Below, piece by piece: positions 34,531 through 45,954 of a stretch of 64,000 nucleotides of DNA. The notes beneath the pieces are model-generated. The model saw only the letters and a program-made list of their open reading frames with translations. It ran no database searches and had not been told where the DNA came from. Positions within the stretch are counted from its first letter, which is position 1, and each line of letters begins with the position of its first letter. Origin of the DNA: Ectobius pallidus (Eukaryota; Arthropoda; Insecta; Blattodea; Ectobiidae). The stretch covers positions 118,640,043 through 118,704,042 of the forward strand of contig CAXKWD010000004.1 of assembly GCA_964059195.1 (NCBI GenBank). Reading direction: 5' to 3'. Made by a program: the position numbers and the translations under genes.

Positions 34531-36420
34531 TGATTAACCGCCTGCATCATAACCGTCAAAATTGAACATAAATTGAAATTAACCGAAGTCATAACACATC
34601 AACAATAAAAAACAGGAGCACATCAAGTGTTATATTAAAAACATTAATTGAACACTAGGGCTATACAATATTTCTTTATTAATGTAGGTGAGGAAATATT
34701 AATATGACATCTTGAAATACAAAAAGGAATTAAGGATTATCAATTAGCTTATCTTTCAGAATTAATGTATAGCAGTCTCTCCTACCTTCTGAATTATTAG
34801 TTTTTTTTTTTAATTTTTTAAGAAAATGGAATTTATGTGGACATTTTAACAGCAGAAAATGTAATTTGACTATTTAGATGTAGACGGATCTGTTCATCCT
34901 GACCAGATATGTGAATTTTATTTTATATTACCAACGATGATGTCTTGGGGACAAGCATGCCAAATTAAAGCTGTCTGGTAATGAACTAGGTTACTAGAAT
35001 GTTTCAATAGCAGGAGATAGTCTAGGTAGCCTATGGTAGCCTACTGCAATATTCTAGCAATATATTAACAGTTTGTTTGGAAAAATAATTTTTGCGTTGA
35101 GATGTGTTGAATTAATATACAACTGATCAGTTATTTTATTGAAGTATTTATTAGCCTATATCATCAAAAGAGAGAAATCTGGGCGATACTGATTTAGTAT
35201 AAAATGGCTTCCTTCGTACAACGTTTCTTCGTGTATTTTTAGTTGGTGGCATACCATCCATATCAATTAGGCAACATGTAGATTATAATTTTTATATAAC
35301 CTCCCACGTACTCACCTACTTAAAAATGCAGGATATCCGTTGCATGCAAACACATTATATCCGTAATAGATTTAAATTATCATGGCGGCCTGACCTACTA
35401 TAAGGCGAATTATTGTGTTACCACGTTGTGATAATGTTTTATGTGATATATTCACAAGAAAGCAAAGCGATTCTGTACTAGAGTTGCATTGGGCTACCTT
35501 ACCGGGTGACGTGAATACATCCACCTTGATTCTGGATTCTGGTAAAGGCTACCTGAGAGTTTGTCCGTCTTTACCATTCTAGTCCGGTATAATTGCCGTC
35601 AAGCACAGAGGGATTCGGGTCCTGGGCAATGTGGTTGCAATAGTTCAGCATCGTAAAATTCTACATTGGTCAGCATAGCTCTATTAATTATCGATTACCG
35701 ATGACATATTATGGTAGGGTCTTAGAGCTCTTTGTGTGCTTCCTCACTAAAATGGTCAACGCTCTTGGCGATCTTCTACCAAGCGTGGTCATGACACCCA
35801 TGTGATATTGAGAATGGGAGAAAACTCTGTTTGATGGTCATTCAATCCCACCTACTAAATGGGTAGAGTACCGCAACACTGCTCGCCCCCACTAAAGAGG
35901 ACTTAGATTTCCTATCCAGCTACAGTTCCTCTAGGAGTAATTTGGAGTTATGACCTCCGAGCAATAACTTCTGAATGATTAATTGAATGGTGATGCATGG
36001 CTAAAATATCAAGAGTCAATAAGGATGAAATAAACACCGGTTTATTAATACATTATGTAATTCATAAAGTAGAATTAATATAATTAAAGAACTTCTGTTT
36101 TTTTAAATGACATCTCTCTCAGTCACGACAAAGTTGTATGAATAATTTTTAATTCTTACGTTTATTTAAATTCGTTTAAATGGATTCATGTTAAAATTAA
36201 AGCGTTACAGCTTTGAATGACGCAGCGGGATGGATGCAACACAATTCAATATTGTGAAATTAACAGTAGGGCTACATAGCAGGAATAATTAAATGCACAT
36301 AAAAGAAATACTTTGAACTCCCATACACTGCTGCTACCTATAAATATAAGGCGTGTAAATCTACCATTATTAATATAAATAAATTCACACTGTAATACAT
36401 ACTTTGTGGTCTCCAGAATC
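34531..36420. other. Unassigned; mid-GC patch at 35.5-35.95 kb
   Basis: Mostly AT-rich. The patch 35480-35960 is less AT-rich (CTTACCGGGTGACGTGAATA ... CTGCTCGCCCCCACTAAAG) and looks like part of an interspersed repeat, but I could not name it and saw no frame. Confidence 0.35.
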
Positions 36421-37050
36421 TAAAAATACAATTTTCGGAAATCCGTTAGTGTGTGTATCTGTGTATCTATCTGTTCTGTGTGTCTTGAACAGCGTATCGC
36501 AGGCCAAGAACAGAAAACGAAATTATATATTCAATTCGATCTCAATACGTTAAGCGGACGTTTCACTTGTCCTCGCATGCTTTGCGCGAAACGTTTCATA
36601 GGTTATCGGATGTGGAGCCAGTGCATCCTGTGGATTCTCTTGGAAACAATGTTTTCAATACCGTAACGAAAATTACGGGATCGTATTTGAATGGACTCAA
36701 TTTCAAGCCAATTTGAATTCTCCATGATAATGTAGAAAATATGTAACGTTAACAATCCCTTTTGATTATTTTTATTCCTGTGTCCCCAATCATATGTAGG
36801 CTACTAATAGGCAGAGGAGGTATTGTGTTCGACCCCGAAGTTGAGTTTTTGACATAAATACAAGTTTTGAGGTTTCCTGGATCAAAAAATGCTATTTTCA
36901 GAAACAAGTAGGCCTATGTGTGTGTGTCTGTGAACAGCCTAGCTCCAGAACGAAAAGTCGTATGAAAACAAAATGTTAGATATCTTCTGGGGATGTGACA
37001 CGAATTTTGGCGTCGACTTTCTCTTTCACTTGATGCCACATTACATTTCA
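36420..37050 (+). repeat. Dispersed repeat units with GTGTGT cores
   Basis: Two neighbouring units begin alike: AAAAATACAATTTTCGGAAA...GTGTGTGTATCTGTG...GAACAGC (36422) and AAAAAATGCTATTTTCAGAAA...GTGTGTGTGTCTGTGAACAGC (36884). A weaker third occurs at about 33975. The second continues into the sequence shared, in inverse, with 16690-16810. Confidence 0.5.
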
Positions 37051-37378
37051 TTACATTACATTAACAAAATTTCTTTATTCCTGATTTTCTCTAAAACTGA
37101 TCTAAAGATTTTGTTTAAATTTTGTACTTGAGGTGTTTATACTAAGAGATAAAACTTTTATTTGATTTTCCCGAAAATTCTCTGTAGGGTAGTTATAAGC
37201 CACCCACTGTTTGTAGAAACTCTGACTTGCCTGTTGAACATTAAAGCTTTGCATTAGGTTTAGCCTAAACAACTGAATACGTGTTCTTTGTAAAAGCTGT
37301 TGAGCCAATGTTAGCAATAGGCGAGATTTTTAAACCTATAATTATATGATTCTAGTAGGTAAGTGGCACTTTATGGTA

Positions 37379-37436
37379 GATGACGCAGCGGTCGGGTGGT
37401 AGGCCTTGTCCCTTCAGGGATGTCGCGCCACGGAGA
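37379..37436 (+). repeat. 3' fragment of the 54.7-kb SINE
   Basis: GATGACGCAGCGGTCGGGTG, GTAGGCC and CAGGGATGTCGCGCCACGGAG match the last 60 bp of the complete SINE before its TTTAG tail. Confidence 0.75.
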
Positions 37437-37659
37437 AGAGAAGAAGAAGTGGCACTTGAAAAAAAGCAAACTATGTGTTCAATGATCACGTCAGTACAGG
37501 ATCGTAAAGAAACCTTATCTAGCAAACAGTCGGTATGCTAGTACATGCATACTGATAAATTTTCCCTTCTCCTCTCGTGCTTTTGTCATGGTGTCAGTGT
37601 GTACGTTGCTTTTCTTATTAATTTCTTATTAATACATAATATGTATTCAATTTATATTA

Positions 37660-39314
37660 AGCCGCGAATACATTTGCGCTCCGCTCCGTTCGCGTGTCGT
37701 TACAGAGCCCAGATTGGCACGGCATTTTGAGGTGTTCGCGAACCGCTCGCAAACTATTCGCCGCGAACCGTCTCCTGTGTCGACACGCGAACCGTCTGCT
37801 GTGTCGACACGCGAACCGTTCGTTGAAATTATTTTCACAGCGTTCCTCCTGCACTCCGCTCCTCAAGTTTTACTATATAATTATGTTGTGCCAGGTAAGT
37901 TTGTTAATAGTTATGGAGGGGTCAGAGGAAAAGATACATCAAATGATAGACATTTTAAAATAAAAACATAATGACCATTAAAAAAATAAAGGAGGATGCC
38001 TGGAGAAAAATAGGTATTGAAATGAATGCGTCTGCGGATCAGTGCAAGAAGAAGATGATACATTTTCTGTCTTGTCAAAAAACGGTTTTGTTTCGATATT
38101 TAAGTCATACAATTTTTTTTTTGTAATTGAGGACTTTTTTCTTCTCAAAACTCGTTTTTTTCAGATATTGACAAAATGAGAGTAGGCTAAACCTAAACCT
38201 ACTTTCGATCGCCTATTGAAATAGCCTTTCTTCTGGGAGAACAGTTTTGTAAAATTAAGTTTATTCCAATGACTGATGGAAACGCGTGTTGTGCCATACG
38301 TATGTTGTTTTGATTTGGAACACCTACAACAATAACATGTGGTAGCTGTGCACACAATGTTTACACAAAGTTCAATAATAATATTATTATTGTTATTAAT
38401 ATAATTATAATTATTATAAGTCAAAATTTTAATAACGATGTTATTGCTATGTCCACACAATTGAAAACTTATATTTTTATACAGCACTAAGTTACAAAGC
38501 AAAATTTGTTTTATAGCTGGGCGTAGCATTTAAATACCGGCGGAAGATTTCCCTGAGGCGGCTGTGAGGCATTTAAATGTCTGGCTTGATGGATTAAAAT
38601 AACATTTGAACAATGATGATAATATTACTGATTGCATCCATCCTTTCTTGAAAACTTAAGCTGCCAACATCCAATCTAAAAAAGCCCATTTATTGATATC
38701 ATCTGTTTATAAATATAACAATTCTAAATACACTGTACATTACAGTGTTAACTATATTCTCACATAAGCTTAATTTACAGTTCAAATAAAGAAGACATTT
38801 TAGCTTAACTCGAAGCTTCTCGGTACTTAAGGCAATTTTGTTTCTGATTGTGGGTTTGTTACTTGTTACTAATAAAAGGAAATTGACCTTAAATCCACTT
38901 TGAGAAGGAGATAAGGTATTTTCCTTTATCATAGTGGAGATAAGGCTGATTTCTTAACGCATCTCATTTTGGAGATGAGGCATTTTAGATATGTCTAAAA
39001 AGGGCTTAGGGAAGTAAAAATTGGGATTTTATTATTTCAGCAGATGCAAAACAACATGATGGATATGTATGTAACTCATTTTCAGCAAAAATTGGAGTTA
39101 AGGTTGTTTACCTAGCACGTCAGTATTGATATGTCACATATTAGCAAGACTATATACAAAATATTAGGCCTAGTGATGACAGCTGGTGGTTCGCAGTAGG
39201 TTCGTCGCTTTCGATAGTACTCGGGAGGAGCGCTGTGAAAATAATTTCAACGAACGGTTCGCGTATCGAGACGCGGAGCGGAGTGCGAGAGGAGCCCCAA
39301 ATGTATACGCACCT
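37660..39314. mobile_element. PIF/Harbinger-like DNA transposon
   Basis: TTA lies immediately outside both ends (37657-37659 and 39315-39317), the 3-bp duplication typical of PIF/Harbinger. The terminal inverted repeats are long and GC-rich: AGCCGCGAATACATTTG and AGGTGCGTATACATTTG start the two ends, and ACGCGAACCGTTCGTTGAAA with TTATTTTCACAGCG follows on both. The left arm adds a CACGCGAACCGTCTSCTGTG tandem. The 1655-bp interior has a MADF-like remnant and no recognised DDE transposase. Confidence 0.8.
37913..38081 (+). pseudogene. MADF-domain-like protein remnant
   Basis: Two short reading stretches, EGSEEKIHQMIDILK and, after a stop and frame change, KKIKEDAWRKIGIEMNAS followed by ADQCKKKMIHFLS. 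The A-W-x-x-I-x-x-E-M-N-x-S-x-x-x-C-K-x-K arrangement is the core of the MADF/Myb-like DNA-binding domain that autonomous PIF/Harbinger elements encode beside their transposase. Position just inside the left inverted repeat fits. It is non-functional: internal stop near 37960 and no downstream continuation. Confidence 0.55.
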
Positions 39315-39317
39315 TTA

Positions 39318-40930
39318 TAGTACAAGAAACTCATGCTATTTTTGTTTAAAAATTGAGTTATGAATGCATTGATTTGCCTAAAAAGGACACAACAAAGAAA
39401 CTCATTTAATATTCAAACTTCAATTGTGTGAATCATCAGTATTCTCTCACACATAAAATAACTGTTAGATAACAGTTTGAAGAAAAGTATGAAATTTTGT
39501 TCACTGTATTTCTCTGTAGGAACTGTGAATCTGAACAATTGTATGCGAAGCGTTAAATATTGGTAACATTGAATTTTGTCATGCACTGAAAATCTCTAAT
39601 CGTTGACATTTCCCTTTAGAAATGGATAACAGAGGTGGCAGAAAGCGTACTGGCTTTCTGCTCATGACAGCACGAAATTTCATGACGTTTATCTGGAAAT
39701 AGTGTTTCTATTTGCCAAACAAAAGAGAAGCGGTAATGTCTTGATCTATTGAGAGTATAGAACGTGTAAAATTCCTTCCATCGTACTTGATCATTTCATA
39801 GCGGTCGTGTAGGCCTATGTCTAAAGAAATATAATACCCCTGGCTAAAAACACCTACTTTTTTTTCCCGGCTCATAGAATTAAAACTAGGATTACTATTT
39901 ACTGGCATATATCATAGGGTCACAGCAACCCATTTCCTACCGTGAGACAACTTCATTTCTCCTTCCTTCCGGAGGAGCGCATACTGCAGGCTTTTAGCTA
40001 CGCTAGAAAAAAAAAACTCGTTTTCAATCGGGTTTAATCCCCTTTCCTTGGATCTCGTGACTAGCAGGTTTACTTTGGTATTGAGGCGTAACAAATTTGA
40101 AGTATATTTTCGTGTTCAAATATAGCTTAGAATCCGACGATTAACGAAACACGCTTAAATTGCCACAATTAAGTAGATTTGCTTTGCGTATTCACGTGAA
40201 ACCATTAACGCCATAATTGGTTGAAATTTGAAAAGCATCGTCTCTGATTTCAGTCTGTTCTTCAGCAATGAAGTGAGTCTACAGTGGCGTAAAGTTTCAT
40301 TCTATCATGCATAATTTTTAAATGATTGCATTCTCATGTAAGCCATAATAATTAACTTCTTGATTAATATCTAAACCCAGCCTAGGAAATAATTATTGCT
40401 GGATGTTGTCTGTCAAAGAAAAACAAATAACAAACAAAACTGCGGGGATTAATTAATCGTAGACATTTTAAAACATCTATTGAAAAAAATAAGCGTTATA
40501 AACAAATACTGGGAACATGTTTCAAGTTTTAACTATGCAACATGGAAAAAGAAGTTTTGACATAGAAAACAAGATAAATAGATTTAAAAAATACATGGAA
40601 CCATAGAAGGAACACAGTAATAACTAGGGCCCGGGGGTTTAGACAGTAATTCGTCAAGTTAGTGGTGCACAAGACATAGCAACTTTCTGAGTTAGTAAAC
40701 AATTGCCCTGCAGTTGCACTGCCTGTTGAAGCTTGTTGTTTTGTTCACGACGTTGTGTGCTGTGTGTTCTTGACGACGAACAAAATACGTCAATATAACA
40801 AGCAAAAGACCCTGTATCAGAAAAGATACTGACTAATATCAAGTCCATTGCAAATTTCGGGGAACTGTCTAGATTTATCTCCTCTTCTAGAGAGACGAAA
40901 TATGTAAATGGCACAAGCGATCAGACTCGT
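39318..40930. other. Unassigned
   Basis: A CTAGGGCCCGGGGG motif at about 40625 recalls the end of the 30.6-kb MITE, but no partner end was found. An 86-codon minus-strand frame (40654-40914) is unrecognised. Confidence 0.35.
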
Positions 40931-40934
40931 GGAG

Positions 40935-41212
40935 AATTATCCATAGCTAAGAGTCAATCAGACAGTTGAAATGGAGTTTCTAAGAAGGCAATAATGCACA
41001 AGACGAGATTTAGGAAGAAATAAAAGAATCAGAGAAGAGCTAGACATAATGAAATTACAAGACAAAATAGACGAAAATAGCAGAATTGTAAAGAACATAT
41101 GAACCGAATGAGAGAAGAAAAACGCCGGTCTTGATTAGGAGATACAATCCTGGCGGAAGAAGAGACGTAGGGCATCTTAGAAGAAGATGGGGGGATTCTT
41201 TGAGAATCTGAA
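40935..41212 (+). pseudogene. LINE C-terminal fragment with frameshifts
   Basis: Read in pieces on the plus strand: EMEFLRR, RRDLGRNKRIREELDIMKL-like, QDKIDENSRIVKN, HMNRMREEKRR-like, RRYNPGGRRDVGHLRRRWGD and SLRI. The H-x-x-R-M ... Y-x-P-x-G-x-R-x-x-G-x-x-x-x-R-W pattern is the common end of insect LINE reverse-transcriptase proteins. Several single-base shifts and a TGA interrupt it. No RT core remains. Confidence 0.6.
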
Positions 41213-42702
41213 CGCTGTATTGTTTTAAAATTTGTTTAGCAACACGAAAAAGCCTTGTTTGAAGTTGTAATGTTCTTTAGATCCTGTAAAATTCACATAT
41301 AAACTCAGTTTATTCTTACAAATTTGTGAAATAAAAGTAAAAAAATGAAATGAGCACTTACATACCCTAAAACGGCGTAATTTGTACTGGTTATAGGGGA
41401 AATGGTACGCAGAATCGATCTAATCGTGAATCAATGAAGGTATTCTGACGATGTTCACCTGTCTCTACGTTGCTACCTGCCTCTAAACTAAACTAACCTT
41501 AGATAACCTAACCTAACCTGCCACAAAAATAGATTTTCTCACAAACCTTGTTTATTTCGCATACCTAGTTCTACCTGTCAGTAACCTCGCGCTTGTTCAA
41601 TAACGTGTAAAGCTATTGGCGCATTGTACGACGCAATCGAAAAAGTCGAATGGTCATAGCCAGCCAATCAGAGTCCTGGGAAACAATCTACGGAACGCGG
41701 TAACCCGCGCTGCAATATCTGGTTAATTTCGAGCAGAGTGTCGAAGACCTGGAGATGGGAGTAATTGATGGAAGTTGAAGCCTAAACTCTCAAGGGTTAG
41801 TAGTCTACGAGGGAAGACGACTGTTGAGTGGTTGCCGAATTCAACAACAGTTCCAATTTTACAAATGGTACTAGAGTGTAGGCCTATTGCTAAAATATAT
41901 CGTGAGATTTTCCAGGGATATTTTGAATTTTACGAAAACTGTGTTTATTTTATAAATGTGATATTTATTTCTTAAATTGCACTTAATGCAGTGGTGTAGG
42001 ACATGCTGAAAGTAAATTTGAGTCCTGCTTTCGTCTTTGCTGTTGGAGAAATCCTCGAATAAACCTTCAATCTATGATTTCAGCCACCAACCTTCCGAAT
42101 GAGAATTCTGGATATTATAAACTGGATATTCTGGATATTATAAACTTCGATGCTATCGATGTTGTAAATATTGCAGGACGCCGTACGGCATTTATTTAAG
42201 AGGTCTGTGATTTCATAAGCATGAGTTTTCCGTTAATCTTTTAATAAAACTGTTTATCTGTGCGGTACATTTTTTAAAAAATAATTCATATAAAAAAACG
42301 CCTTCAGGTTTGTGACGCTGTGTAATAGTGAAGCAGCGAACACAGTTACCATAGACGACATACCCGTTCATCTTAGTTCAGTCTTCTTGGCCGTGCTGTT
42401 ACGCGAGGAGCATTTTTCGCTAAGGATCAATCAATGAAGAGTTTCTGAAGTGCATTGGTAACTTTATTATTTTCCATAGGTATTAGTGCTAAAATTACTC
42501 CAGAGAAATAATTTGTTGGAACTGCTTTTGTTATGGACTCGCTGAGTTGGTAATAATTTTAGTAAGTCTATTTCTGTTGTCATTGGAGTTTTTTATTTCT
42601 TAAAATGTTCGATCATGTAACTGTACCCTGGGATATTCCAGTAACTATTCGTAGTCTTCTACTTTATTTAGTAAGTATGATTCTTTGAAGAAGGTAAAAT
42701 CA
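41213..42702. other. Unassigned
   Basis: Includes a minimal CCTAA tract at about 41507-41519 and an ACTGGATATTCTGGATATTATA duplication near 42115-42145. A 66-codon frame at 41775-41975 is not recognisable. Confidence 0.35.
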
Positions 42703-43947
42703 CGACCCATTGTATGAACCCCTAAATGAGTCGATTATTTCCAAAACTCAACATGTCCACTATAATCAAAGTCAAGAAAAATGGGAAAAACTATTAACGA
42801 CATTAATACTGGAATAAAAATTATGAAACAAATAGGCTAATTAGAAGTAAGTGCTATAAGCTGATCTACAATAGAAGTAATAATCCAGAGTTACACTGAA
42901 GATAGATATTAATATATGTTCTGTGCACATAATGAGTTTTGGAACATACTACAGGTCATGTTTAGTTTTGGAACAAACAGTAATGGACATACTGATTTTT
43001 GAAATGGATTATGTACTAAACCTCAGTTGAATAGAGCTACTATATTTTATGTTTTTATTTGTAGGATTCTCAAATATACCATAATTATGTAGTCTAAATA
43101 AAATCAAGAGGCCATAACATGTATTTTAGGCAATGTCATTTTTTAATAAAGGAATTAAATTTATTCCATTTTTTACTAAATAATATTAATGTGAATCAGT
43201 ATCAATCATTGGTTCTTATTTTTCACAATAACACTAAACAGTGGAGGTTCCTGTGTTACATATTGAAGTATGAAAGGATCTTGATAAATTTTATTGTGAG
43301 ACTTATAAAAAACTAATGGAAGCGTCTGACATCTTGCATTGAAAGGCCATTACATTTAAAGCCAAAGTGGGTGGTTGCCGTTTGGTTTCTTTGGTAAAAA
43401 TTTTAAGAATGTCTGAAATAAACAGAAATAAAATTTCTTAATGTTAATAATCTTGTTACCTGTAAATACTAGCCTGAATTTAAAAACTAGGAATTGTGGC
43501 TAATAATATAAAATTTAAATATTAATCGTATTCATTATTATTATCACCTTTCATGTTTCTGTTGATTTTTTTTTCTCATTGAGCACATCTCGCTTTCGTT
43601 TTCTACTACGTCCTGATTCTGATGCACAAATTTTGTTTTCACAAGTTCTAACACTTTCTTCCACGTCCATTTCTGTGTATACTACTGAACAAACTGACTA
43701 TGATAATCACTGTCTATTGTGTATTTAACATTCCAACAATACAAGGATGAATTATTTGCAAACTGCCATTAATAATTTTTCCATTTTACACATAATGAGA
43801 AACTAATGTAAAATATTTCCCTCAATATCCATTTGGCAGTAAAATACTCCCCTCAATAACAATTGGATATAAAGAGTTTTGGAACAGAATGTGCTGTGGA
43901 CATACAAAGTTCTGGAACAAACCCCAGTTTTTAATAGCTAATAATAA

Positions 43948-45196
43948 TGCAGTTCCTCCTTCCTCAGTAAATGTTGGGCGCCTTGCACAAACCGGATGGT
44001 TCGTGCTAAATTTATATTTAAGTGAAGAATTCGAAATCTGCTCCGGCTAGGCCTATCGGGTGCGAACAGTCGACTAGTTCTCAGGGGCTGAGAGTAAAGA
44101 CAGCTTAGGTATTATTTAGTTATTTTTAAATAATACCAACAGAATCAGTTGTAGTAGCAATTTATTTCAGTTATCTGAAATGCCGTGGTAAAGTTTAACA
44201 ATACAGTGAATAGTACAATGTTATTTATTGGCAGCTAAACTCTGATAGATTTGCTTAATAGTTTTGTTGGCTCGCAAGTTGTACTATGGAACTTTATTTC
44301 CAGAAGATTAATCTTGAGTAAAATACTTGGTATCTAAAAACCAAAATTGTTGTATAACTGAACTGATGTACTCTGGTTATTGAGAGAAATATTTAATACG
44401 ATAAAATTCTGTTGGTGAATTTTATAAGTATAAGAAATTATCACGGCTAGTAAAATTTCTAAGTGCAATTAATTGCCGTCGTTGAAAAATTTCTAAGTCC
44501 AGAAATTATACCCAGCCCAAGAGCCGAAGTGATGAGACGATCCCGTTGCTATACTAAAATATAGGTGAGTGCACCACCGGGTGTCACAGCACTCTGTATC
44601 TCACTTATTCTTCCCAGCCTACACCTAGCCTCGGTGGCAAATTATTATCATCCCCACCCCTAATTACCATTGGTGGATTGACATTTAACTAACATTAAAG
44701 TTCGCGATATTATTTCCCAACCTGCGAAATATATTAACTTTACAAATCATTTACCACACTAGGTTTTCCCAGAGCACAAGTTCGTCATTGCTATCAGTAT
44801 ATAAAATCTCTTGCTAGCCAACATAACGGGAAAGCTCTTAGAAATGAACTTTAAGAACAAAGGCTCATTCTGAGAATGTTGACAGTGCACCAGTTTCTAT
44901 GTTATGAGGATCCAAGGCCTTTACCTGCCTGTATATTGTTATCTATGATCTGGAATTTCCAACTACTTAGCGACATACTTTCACTGCTTGCCATCCTCAA
45001 GCATTATAAATTAACCCACAGTGTTAATTTATTCTCAACAAAAAATATTATCAATAAAATAATTGCCTTTACTGTAATTTTTATGTTAAGACGAATTAAT
45101 CATTATTATGTGTAATTGAATCCTACTGAAACTATATTAATTAACAATTATGCTAACTATAACTTTGAATATTTTACTGGGCTGCCTGGACCGCCT
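43948..45196 (-). repeat. 3' LTR
   Basis: Matches 52157-53405 base for base over 1249 bp except near 43993 (CCGGAT here, CCTGAT there). It should carry polyadenylation signals. The 79-codon frame inside it is conserved only because the LTRs are identical. Confidence 0.92.
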
Positions 45197-45954
45197 TACA
45201 TGCCCCATTAGATTTTGACTATAATCTTCATAACATATGATAGACTTATGGGCAAAATATATTGAATCTCTCCAAAAAGTGTAACATACCAGCTTATGGT
45301 CTGACACTTCTTAATATTAAGTTTTACTTCATTTACCTTCAGGCCTGAGACTTCACCTTAAATTTGATTCCACATTTACAGAATAAATATCCTATCCACA
45401 TTCATAGCCCATACTTCTTGAAGTGTCATATGTGATGTAAGACGAATTTTCCACACTTAAAATTGGCATTTTCATCGCATTATTTTCACTAAAGATGTTA
45501 ACACTATATTGAATAATAACACAAAAACATGGAATGCGATTACAACGCACTATACCAAGACCGCGGAACATAGACCGGCACAGTTCGTTAAAATACAATA
45601 AAACATAAAATACAAATACAGCATAGAGCAAAAATAACGACCGCGGAACATCGACCGGCACAGTTCGTTAAAATACAATAAAACATAAAATACAAATACA
45701 GCATAGAGCAAAAATAACGACCGCGGAACATCGACCGGCACAGTTCGTTATTGCTAATAGCAATAATGCTAAAACACTGATAGATGACACACATCTCACA
45801 CATATAATTAACCCTTTTATCACACATCATTCTATCTTTATACCCTACATGTGGAAGTTATAACCCAGCATCACTGTAGCTATTTTCTCGCGATTAATGA
45901 CATTTTATAACAAAATTACTATGCCTACGCGGTTCCAACTCAGTATACTGCTTT
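45197..45954 (-). other. Non-coding 3' region of the retrotransposon
   Basis: Between the pol stop and the 3' LTR there is no coding frame, only the 80-bp tandem repeat at 45559-45750. A G-rich candidate polypurine tract (AATGGGGC on the minus strand, near 45202-45209) lies next to the LTR but is short and imperfect. Confidence 0.6.
45559..45750. repeat. 80-bp tandem repeat, 2.4 copies
   Basis: The word CCGCGGAACAT(A/C)GACCGGCA recurs at exactly 45561, 45641 and 45721. Units are nearly identical. The third copy breaks off after CAGTTCGTTA. Confidence 0.95.

Noticed and set aside
40620..40640. CTAGGGCCCGGGGG as the end of another hAT MITE
   Set aside because: No inverted partner end or 8-bp duplication could be found.
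44876..45115. Identical 79-codon frames in both LTRs (also 53085-53324) as a gene
   Set aside because: They are identical because the LTRs are, and no protein features are visible.
45197..45954. Envelope gene in the retrotransposon
   Set aside because: There is no room: only about 760 bp of non-coding, partly tandem-repeated sequence lies between pol and the LTR.
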